The translations under genes and the position numbers were made by a program. Shown here in pieces: positions 1 through 5,264 of a stretch of DNA of 7,682 nucleotides. This DNA is from a candidate division GN15 bacterium. Lineage in GTDB: Bacteria > Zixibacteria > MSB-5A5 > GN15 > FEB-12. The stretch is from NCBI GenBank assembly GCA_014729205.1, contig WJKG01000325.1:1-7682 (forward strand). The letters are read 5' to 3'. Position 1 is the stretch's first letter. Every line of letters begins with the position of its first letter. The notes below the pieces were generated by a model. It searched no databases. It was given only the letters and a program-made list of their open reading frames with translations, and was not told the origin of the DNA.

Positions 1-1
1 A

Positions 2-175
2 AATTTACGCCGTAAGCACGGAATCACGGTACTGGCCGTCTACCGCAACAAACAAATGTACTCCAACCCCGAGGGCACATATGTGCTCGAAGCGGGCGAT
101 GTCATCTACGTACTGGGCAGTTCGCGGGACATATCGAGGCTCACTCAGTTGGCCAGCGCCGATAGTCAGGGCTGA
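2..175 (+). CDS. C-terminal end of a TrkA-C (RCK_C) domain transport protein (partial)
   Basis: The reading frame is open from base 2 to a TGA at 173-175 and gives 57 residues; the 5' part lies outside the window. The residues run NLRRKHGITVLAVYRNKQ, then a Pro-Glu-Gly turn, then VLEAGDVIYVLGSSRDISRL. This matches the end of RCK_C (TrkA-C) domains: a beta strand 'G..VLAV.R', a 'NP...T.L.aGD.l.vlG' core and a closing helix. Such domains sit at the cytoplasmic C-terminus of K+ channels, TrkA-type K+ uptake subunits and some cation/proton antiporters, where they bind a ligand and gate transport. The transporter part is not visible, so the exact class (channel, Trk peripheral subunit or antiporter) cannot be decided. 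The domain ends almost at the stop codon, as is usual. The next gene is 162 bp downstream on the same strand and has no obvious functional link. Confidence 0.72.
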   Translation, partial: NLRRKHGITVLAVYRNKQMYSNPEGTYVLEAGDVIYVLGSSRDISRLTQLASADSQG

Positions 176-215
176 TCGCTGCTCTACATTTCGACAGGCG
201 AACACACCAAGAGTG

Positions 216-236
216 CCGATAATTAGATTATACCGG
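216..236. repeat. AT-rich imperfect palindrome between the TrkA-C and TPR genes
   Basis: The arms read CCG-ATAAT and ATTAT-(AC)-CGG around a TAG centre. The inner 5-bp arms pair perfectly, and the outer 3 bp pair only if two bases bulge out on the right. It is the most AT-rich spot in a GC-richer 162-bp intergenic region (176-337), about 100 bp upstream of the TPR start. It could be an operator or part of a promoter region. It is too AT-rich and lacks the T-tract expected of an intrinsic terminator for the upstream gene. A -10-like GATAAT lies at 218-223, but the nearest -35-like TCGACA (191-196) is 21 bp away, which is too far. I see nothing else in this gap except the TPR ribosome binding site. 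A regulatory function is only a guess. Confidence 0.2.
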
Positions 237-337
237 TAACTTGCGGCCGTTCCTCGCCCCGGCATCTGTCTTGGCAGGATAGCAAGCGCGATTGAGGCCG
301 CGATTTAAGAACAGGACTTGACTGGGAGGTCGATGAC

Positions 338-1618
338 ATGGCACTTCGGCGATACCTGATGTCGACGATTATCACGATACTTTTCGCCTCGGGAGCAATA
401 GCTGCCGAACAGTATGATCCGGCGAACTTCTATGCTCATCTCGATTCCGTGTATTCACTCGAGGATGACAACCTGGTCGACTACCTGGCAGCAGACATCG
501 AGGCGTTCATCCATGCCCACCCCAACCACGACAAGGCTCCGGATGCGCTGTTGATGCTGGCCCGCCTGTGGGAGGATCGTGGCAAGGAGCGGGACGCCCT
601 CTTACGATTTGCACAGGTGCAGTTCCTCTATCCAAGCAGCGAAGCAGCCGCTCTGGCCCGCGAGGGGCGTGACCGCATGCTCTCCGAAATCGGTGACTAT
701 CCCCCAACCGTGCTGCACCTACCGGACGATGGGAGTGTCGGGGAAAGCCGAGCGGACCGAAGGTTTGCGTTTCTTCAGGCAGTCTACTCGATTGAAGACG
801 ATCACCTCAGCGAATGGTTGCAGGACCAACTGCACCTGTTCATGGCAGATTACCCTGACTACGAGCGCATTGAGACCGTGTACCGATGGTCCGCCGGCGT
901 GTATGCGCTTGATCGCGACAGACATGAAGCTCGTGCGGCGTATCAGCGCTACAGTGCTCTCTTTCCTAACGATGATAACTTGCCACTGGTAAAAACCAGG
1001 CTGGCTGTCGTTCTGGAAGAGCAGTTTGGCGATGAAGATGAAGCCTATGACGCTTATGGCAAGGTGGTCACGAACTGGCCGGAGAGCGAGCATTCAGCCT
1101 ACGCCCTGATACGTCGTGCCGAACTGGCCGAAGACGACCGCCGGGACTACCGGGCGGCTATCGATGATTACCGGTTGTTGATCACCAAGTGGCCCCGGCA
1201 CGAACATGCCAAGGAGGCTCTGTACAAGATCGCCCGGATCAAGCAAGAGAAGCTGGGAGCGCACATATCGGCAATCGAGACCTACAATGAGTTTGTCAGG
1301 AACTATCCCGATGATTCACGTGCTATCGAGGCTCTGAAGCAGTCCTCGGAGATATATGCTCGACAATTGGATGACCACGCCAGTGCTGCTCGCCAGTTGG
1401 CGCGTATCGGCCGCGAGTATCCAGAGCATCCTGATGCCATACCGATGCTGCTGGAGGCAAGCGAGATTGCCGTGGACAAGCTCGACGACTGGGATCTGGC
1501 GATTGAGTTCCTTCGTGACATCACCGAGCAGTTCCGCAATCAGCCGGAAGCTCGTCAGGCGCAACTGCGAATCAACAAGCTGATGATTGCCAAGACGGAA
1601 GAAGAACGCGGGAAATAG
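338..1618 (+). CDS. Exported tetratricopeptide-repeat (TPR) protein with internal duplication
   Basis: A 426-residue protein. The start ATG is preceded by GGGAGGT at 324-330, seven bases upstream, which favours it over the ATG at codon 8. Residues 1-22 look like a Sec signal peptide: an Arg-Arg n-region, a hydrophobic stretch and 'AIA' before AEQ, with no lipobox cysteine, so it is probably periplasmic. The rest is helical with repeating units ending in 'YP', 'FP' or 'WP' (near residues 99, 172, 210, 248, 285, 323 and 361). These resemble the TPR units of BamD/YbgF (CpoB)-type envelope proteins, which act as binding scaffolds. Residues 38-65 (VYSLEDDNL...) and 149-176 (VYSIEDDHL...) are two copies of the same segment 111 residues apart. 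The later units (about 225-410) are more regular TPRs of about 37 residues. No catalytic motif is visible and the partner is unknown. It could be a coordinator of envelope assembly or an outer-membrane-associated scaffold. It faces the DUF6599 gene tail to tail. Confidence 0.85.
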   Translation: MALRRYLMSTIITILFASGAIAAEQYDPANFYAHLDSVYSLEDDNLVDYLAADIEAFIHAHPNHDKAPDALLMLARLWEDRGKERDALLRFAQVQFLYPSSEAAALAREGRDRMLSEIGDYPPTVLHLPDDGSVGESRADRRFAFLQAVYSIEDDHLSEWLQDQLHLFMADYPDYERIETVYRWSAGVYALDRDRHEARAAYQRYSALFPNDDNLPLVKTRLAVVLEEQFGDEDEAYDAYGKVVTNWPESEHSAYALIRRAELAEDDRRDYRAAIDDYRLLITKWPRHEHAKEALYKIARIKQEKLGAHISAIETYNEFVRNYPDDSRAIEALKQSSEIYARQLDDHASAARQLARIGREYPEHPDAIPMLLEASEIAVDKLDDWDLAIEFLRDITEQFRNQPEARQAQLRINKLMIAKTEEERGK

Positions 1619-1647
1619 CCGCTTCGTTCATGCCGCCATCCCCACGT

Positions 1648-2592
1648 CTAGTCGGATTCCGTTGAATCGGCCACGCCGGTGGCCTCGGTATCGCCAGCGA
1701 TACGGCTGTCCTGCTTGAACATGTTCACATTGAGCAGCATCACCGAATCCTGCACGGTGACGTGCCCGAAGCGGTCCTGCCAATCACTGTAGGTGAATGA
1801 CCTGGGCTCTTTGTCGACGATAGTCAGGTATTCATCGAGATTCTGCATCAGGTGATTGAAAGCGGCTCCTGCGCGTTCAGGATCAGGATAGTACACTTCA
1901 ATGTGGGTGAAAGTAGAATCGTACTGATCGGTGTATCTGCCAAGCACTCCCCAGATTCGCCCAGCCATCTGCAGTACATCGCCCTGTCCCAGGGTAACAA
2001 TCGGCGCCAACGCGTACGGTCCGCGGATAAGCCTGACCGTCCCGGATTGGAACCCGTCTTTCGGCAGTCGGTCCAGTAGTTCGACCGGTTGCTCTTGAGG
2101 AATGCGGTCCAGGGCAGCATTGGCCAGAGACACCATAGTGGGCAACAGCGAGTCGGCAAATGTGAAGTTATTAACCTTGATGAAGGCGTTGCCTTTGACG
2201 GCGGTAATCTGCGACGGACCACCGGTGTTGCGTTGCGGGATCCCGGCCAGGGGCTCTTCCTCGCCGGCCTTCATGAGATACAGACCCAGTGCAGAACGAG
2301 GGCTGCTCATCATATATACTTCAAGTGATAGCTCTTCCCCGGCCTTCTGATAGCGCTGCACGAAGAGACGATCGAAGCCGAATTCGTGGTACAACTCGGC
2401 ACCACCGTTGATATGCGCATACAGGTCATGACCAACGAATGTCAACATATCCTCGGACTTCTCCCATCCGGACACGAACCCCGAGGCGGGCGGCTCGAAG
2501 TGCGCCTGGCCGCCGACAGCGCCGACGACCACTATCACCAGAAAGGTGATCAACAACGTGCGCCGAATCCACGGCTGAAACTGTTTAACCAC
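1648..2592 (-). CDS. DUF6599-like exported or membrane-anchored protein
   Basis: From the GTG at 2592 this is a 314-residue protein. Residues 1-10 carry positive charge, and about 11-29 form one strongly hydrophobic segment ending near 'GGQA', so it is a signal peptide or an N-terminal anchor placing the rest outside the cytoplasm. The hallmark is residues 57-73, LYAHINGGAELYHEFGF, followed by LFVQRY and 'LEVYMMSSPRSALGLY' (about 90-105). I recognise this INGGAELY / EVY-x2-SP-x2-A-x-G-x-Y pattern as the DUF6599 family, which has no established function that I know of. The C-terminal 20 residues are acidic and low-complexity. A longer version starting at a GTG at 2613 is possible (321 residues), but GAGGAG at 2600-2605 lies exactly seven bases before the 2592 GTG, so the shorter form is preferred. 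The gene follows the DUF362 gene by 27 bp (6 bp for the longer start) and is almost certainly co-transcribed with it. Family recall is from motif memory. Confidence 0.8.
   Translation of the reverse strand: MVKQFQPWIRRTLLITFLVIVVVGAVGGQAHFEPPASGFVSGWEKSEDMLTFVGHDLYAHINGGAELYHEFGFDRLFVQRYQKAGEELSLEVYMMSSPRSALGLYLMKAGEEEPLAGIPQRNTGGPSQITAVKGNAFIKVNNFTFADSLLPTMVSLANAALDRIPQEQPVELLDRLPKDGFQSGTVRLIRGPYALAPIVTLGQGDVLQMAGRIWGVLGRYTDQYDSTFTHIEVYYPDPERAGAAFNHLMQNLDEYLTIVDKEPRSFTYSDWQDRFGHVTVQDSVMLLNVNMFKQDSRIAGDTEATGVADSTESD
1669..1684. repeat. Perfect 6-bp inverted repeat at the convergent gene junction
   Basis: GGCCAC-GCCG-GTGGCC is a perfect stem with a four-base loop. It lies inside the last codons of the DUF6599 gene and 51 bp past the TPR stop. 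RNA from either strand could fold it. There is no T-run on either side, so it is not a canonical intrinsic terminator. It is simply the strongest hairpin I see near a junction where two transcripts must end within a short distance. It could equally be a chance product of GC-rich codons. Confidence 0.25.
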
Positions 2593-2599
2593 TGGTGTT

Positions 2600-2605
2600 C
2601 TCCTC
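2600..2605 (-). promoter_or_regulatory. Shine-Dalgarno that decides the DUF6599 start
   Basis: On the minus strand GAGGAG is followed by seven bases and then a GTG at 2592-2590. The upstream GTG at 2613-2611 has only a weak AGG in front of it, near the DUF362 stop. The site would lie inside the coding region if the upstream GTG were used. This supports the 314-residue form. Confidence 0.6.
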
Positions 2606-2619
2606 ACGTTCACTCTCGC

Positions 2620-3831
2620 CTAAGCTTCCACCAGAGAGATCTTCTCCACATCGGCAATACCCAGGCCCAGTCGTTCACCGTAGCGAAGGTAGTCAGTGAA
2701 CCGCGGGTGTTCGTTGACATCGACCTTCATCTGTTTGCGCTTTTCGACAATGGCGTTGTGACACACCATGTCGCTGGCGAACGGGTCGGTGGCAAAATAC
2801 ATCGTGTTGTAGTCGTAGACAAATTGAGAATTTGGCCCGGGGCCGCCATCGTATTGTCCCCGCAAGCCGTCGGTGACATTTAGCACAACCTTGTCTCGGA
2901 TCGCCGGAAAGGCGACCACTTCGGTGCACACATCGAAGAACAACGGCCGGTGCAGGCGACCGGTGTTGCAGATAGCGGCGTAACCGAGATTCTTGGTGGC
3001 AACGGAGATGCCATTGCCGGTATTTTTGAAGACGGGCAAATTGATGATTTTGGTGAGCTCGTTGGTGACAAGCTTACCGAAGTACGATTCCTTACCGTTA
3101 GCCACATGCTGATTGAGGTACTGAGCATCGGTTGGCGCCTCGACATCGGCCCAGTAGTAAACGTCCTTGTTGAAATTCACGATGCTCTTGTGTTCACCCT
3201 TTTTGTTCAGGAACAGCTTCTCGGCATCCTCTCCCCTTTCCGGCATGAACATCTCCTGCAGGCCGACAATCCGAATCCCGGGGTAACGCTCCGTGGTAAA
3301 TCCTGCCTCTTGAAGCATGGAGTTGAATCGATCCCAGATGACGATGTTCTTACGTGGTAAACCGCCCTTTTCAAGCCAGTCGACTACAGCATCTACTAGT
3401 TCGAGACGAGTGCTGATCAGACCGGCGCCGACCGGATTCACCTTGATGCCCACAATGTCATCCGGCTCGATGAACAGTTCGAAGCTCTCGGCCAGCGACT
3501 TGCCAGTAAGTGCTTCCATGCCGTGGGTGAACATACCGCTGATGACGTCAGCGTTGAACGTGTCCTCAACCAGAGCCTTGGGGTTGTGCACCTTTACGAC
3601 CTTGCCGGGATAGGCACCCGGGATCGACCAGCGTGTACGGGGAATGTCCTTGACGGAATCGATATTCGTTCTCGGGCGTTCAGGCCGACGTTCCTCGGCA
3701 TCGTCCTGAGCCCATAACGTGGGTGTGCCGAGTACCGCCATACCGGCACCAATAACTCCGGTGGCAGCCAGAAACCTCCGGCGATTCAAGTAGAACCGCG
3801 ATTCCATTGACTGGTAGTTACACTGCGCCAC
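2620..3831 (-). CDS. Tat-exported DUF362 domain protein
   Basis: A 403-residue protein of unknown reaction. The N-terminus has a twin-arginine signal: N-R-R-R-F-L at residues 16-21, a weakly hydrophobic stretch 'AATGVIGAGMAVLG', and a likely cut after TLWA (residue 41). Export in a folded state to the periplasm is therefore expected. The mature part matches DUF362: 'DDIVGIKVNP' (124-133), 'TRLELVDAVVDWL' (141-153), 'NIVIWDRF' (162-169), 'LPVFKNTGNGISVATKNLG' (265-283) and the ending 'GLGIADVEKISLVE'. Some DUF362 proteins carry ferredoxin-type cysteine clusters; here the mature protein has only three scattered cysteines (288, 302, 357), so no such cluster is present. The start is GTG at 3831 with a strong GGGAGGTGA just upstream; the ATG at codon 9 has no ribosome site. 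It lies 96 bp after the tolC-like gene and directly before the DUF6599 gene, with which it probably works. Confidence 0.88.
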   Translation of the reverse strand: MAQCNYQSMESRFYLNRRRFLAATGVIGAGMAVLGTPTLWAQDDAEERRPERPRTNIDSVKDIPRTRWSIPGAYPGKVVKVHNPKALVEDTFNADVISGMFTHGMEALTGKSLAESFELFIEPDDIVGIKVNPVGAGLISTRLELVDAVVDWLEKGGLPRKNIVIWDRFNSMLQEAGFTTERYPGIRIVGLQEMFMPERGEDAEKLFLNKKGEHKSIVNFNKDVYYWADVEAPTDAQYLNQHVANGKESYFGKLVTNELTKIINLPVFKNTGNGISVATKNLGYAAICNTGRLHRPLFFDVCTEVVAFPAIRDKVVLNVTDGLRGQYDGGPGPNSQFVYDYNTMYFATDPFASDMVCHNAIVEKRKQMKVDVNEHPRFTDYLRYGERLGLGIADVEKISLVEA

Positions 3832-3834
3832 AAC

Positions 3835-3843
3835 TCACCTCCC
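3835..3843 (-). promoter_or_regulatory. Strong Shine-Dalgarno of the DUF362 gene
   Basis: The minus strand reads GGGAGGTGA, with its GGAGG core six bases before the GTG at 3831. It is the longest ribosome-site match in the window and settles the GTG start over the ATG at 3807-3805, which has no purine-rich site in front of it. Confidence 0.65.
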
Positions 3844-3856
3844 GCAGGGAACCTGC
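3844..3856 (-). repeat. Small hairpin abutting the DUF362 ribosome binding site
   Basis: The transcript would read GCAGG-UUC-CCUGC, a perfect 5-bp stem with a three-base loop. Its last base directly touches the GGGAGGUGA at 3843-3835. It could expose or limit the ribosome site, or be chance. It lies in the 96-bp leader between the tolC-like and DUF362 genes. No longer riboswitch-like architecture is apparent. Confidence 0.25.
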
Positions 3857-3880
3857 TCATTCGTGGATTCGTCTGTAGAC

Positions 3881-3909
3881 AATGTAGCGCGGCAATGGTC
3901 AGGATTCAA
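3881..3909 (-). promoter_or_regulatory. Weak candidate promoter for the DUF362-DUF6599 pair
   Basis: On the minus strand TTGAAT (3909-3904) is followed by a 17-bp spacer and TACATT (3886-3881). Each hexamer matches the sigma70 consensus at four of six positions. This would give a leader of roughly 40 bases before the GTG at 3831. The spacing is ideal but the hexamers are poor, and read-through from the efflux genes is equally possible because no terminator follows the tolC-like stop. Confidence 0.25.
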
Positions 3910-3927
3910 GTCTTATGCACAACGGGG

Positions 3928-5250
3928 TCAAAAATCGATTCGGATATTCCCCGTCAGACGATCCAACTCCAGGCGGGCGATTCTCGCCTGGTAGCGGGCG
4001 ATAATGAGCGTGTTGCGGGCGCGGTTGAGACTCACCTGAGCATCGCGGAACTCCAGCGACGTCGCCGAACCGAGTCGATAGCGATCCTGCATCAACTCCA
4101 GATTCTGCTGTGCAGCCTCGACATTCTGACGCTCCAGTTCAACCAGGTCCATTCGCTGGCGGAACGTCTTCACTGCCTGACTGATTTGTCCGGTGAGCTG
4201 GTTGCGGGTATCGCGAAGGGCGAGATGGCTGTTATTGGCTTCAATCTGAGCTTGCTGTACGGCGACTCGATCGCGGAAGCCGTTGAAGACATTCAGCGAC
4301 AGTTGCAGACCGGCGCCGAGGGTCGTGGTCTGCGTGGTGATGTCGTCAGTGAAGTCCTGGCGGTCAGAGGCGACTGTACGATCGGCGTAGCTGGCCGAGG
4401 CATTCAGCGAAAGCTTGGGAATGAAACGAGAGCGGGCCGAAGTTACCTGTCTGTCGGCAATCTCCTTTTGGTGCTCGGCCGCGAGCAAAGCGGCGTTGCG
4501 TTGCTCGGCCCGAGTGAGGATTCGATCGATGGAATCGTCCAGATCAGGGATGTCGAATTCTGGCGACACTTCAAACTCCTCGGCCGGGCTACGTCCCAAC
4601 AGCGTGTTAAGGTCCTCGCGAGCGACCGTGACCTGCAGTTGCTGAGTCAGAAGTGCGGCCTCATCGGCGTTGAAGGCAACGCGGGCATTCAGCAAATCAG
4701 TCGATGACGCCCCGCCCAGTTCATTGCGGATCTCTTCCTTCTCCAGGCGGGTCTGGGACACATCACGCGACCGCGTGGCAACTTGCAGCAATTGCTCCTG
4801 CTGGACGACGTTGAAGTAGGCTCGCATGATCGACACCACGGAGTTCTCTATAGTCTGGCGGGCCTGCACCTGACCCAGCCTGGCCAGGTTGTCGTACCGT
4901 CCCTTCTCGGCGAACATGCGAAAACCATCGAAGAGCGTCCAACGCAACTCGGCCGATGCGGACCAGTTTTCGGCATCGGTGTTTCCAAACGAGAACGGAC
5001 TGTTGGACTCGACATCCTCGCTGGTCAAACCGTAGTTGCCGTTGGCATCAAGAGTGGGCAGGAACTCGGCAGTACCCAGGGTGCGTTGCTTAAGGGCGCT
5101 TTCGGCGGAATTGCGTGCTATCTGGATAGCATAGTTACTCTTGAGCCCGATTCGAATCGCTTCCTCTACCGTCAGCAGCGGCGCAGCGGGCGCCTTGGCG
5201 GAGGTGAGGACCAGCAGTAAGAACAGTGCCAGAAAGACTCGGTGCAGCAT
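3928..5250 (-). CDS. TolC-family outer-membrane efflux protein
   Basis: A 440-residue outer-membrane channel that would trimerise and carry substrates from an inner-membrane pump across the periplasm and out of the cell. Residues 1-22 form a Sec signal (basic start, Leu-rich core, AKAPAA region), and no lipobox cysteine is present. Two outer-membrane efflux (OEP) repeats follow, about 27-218 and 243-435, each with the same internal marks: 'EFLPTLDANGNYG' (62-74) versus 'RFIPKLSLNASASY' (275-288), 'LRWTLFDGFR' (102-111) versus 'LSLNVFNGFRDR' (317-328), and 'GGASSTDLLNARVAF' (179-193) versus 'LGSATSLEFRDAQVSL' (393-408). The length is typical of the family. A GTG six bases upstream (5256) is in frame, but it lies one base from the AGGAGG, so the ATG at 5250 with seven-base spacing is chosen. 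The gene directly follows the RND pump gene, with which it should form a tripartite pump. No substrate can be inferred. Confidence 0.93.
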   Translation of the reverse strand: MLHRVFLALFLLLVLTSAKAPAAPLLTVEEAIRIGLKSNYAIQIARNSAESALKQRTLGTAEFLPTLDANGNYGLTSEDVESNSPFSFGNTDAENWSASAELRWTLFDGFRMFAEKGRYDNLARLGQVQARQTIENSVVSIMRAYFNVVQQEQLLQVATRSRDVSQTRLEKEEIRNELGGASSTDLLNARVAFNADEAALLTQQLQVTVAREDLNTLLGRSPAEEFEVSPEFDIPDLDDSIDRILTRAEQRNAALLAAEHQKEIADRQVTSARSRFIPKLSLNASASYADRTVASDRQDFTDDITTQTTTLGAGLQLSLNVFNGFRDRVAVQQAQIEANNSHLALRDTRNQLTGQISQAVKTFRQRMDLVELERQNVEAAQQNLELMQDRYRLGSATSLEFRDAQVSLNRARNTLIIARYQARIARLELDRLTGNIRIDF

Positions 5251-5257
5251 AACCACT

Positions 5258-5264
5258 CCTCCTT
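5258..5264 (-). promoter_or_regulatory. Shine-Dalgarno of the tolC-like gene overlapping the RND stop codon
   Basis: The minus strand reads TAAGGAGG, where TAA is the RND stop (5265-5263) and AAGGAGG is the ribosome site, seven bases before the ATG at 5250. The overlap implies translational coupling of pump and channel. It also rules against the GTG at 5256, which would leave only one base of spacing. Confidence 0.7.

Noticed and set aside
191..223. A sigma70-like pair TCGACA ... GATAAT upstream of the TPR gene
   Set aside because: Each hexamer matches at five of six positions, but the spacer is 21 bp, too long for a normal promoter. No better -35 sits at 16-18 bp.
5..265. An 86-codon minus-strand open frame at the left edge
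   Set aside because: The plus strand carries a good TrkA-C domain ending across the same bases. The minus-strand product has no recognisable feature.
1669..1684. Intrinsic terminator for the TPR transcript
   Set aside because: The stem is perfect but only 6 bp and no T-tract follows on either strand, so it is kept only as an inverted repeat.
2386..2883. A 165-codon plus-strand open frame spanning the DUF6599-DUF362 junction
   Set aside because: It is antisense to both genes and to their ribosome site, with no family resemblance.
3895..4707. A 270-codon plus-strand open frame opposite the TolC-like gene
   Set aside because: The opposite strand encodes an unmistakable two-repeat OEP protein. 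The plus-strand translation has no recognisable domain and starts in the intergenic gap.
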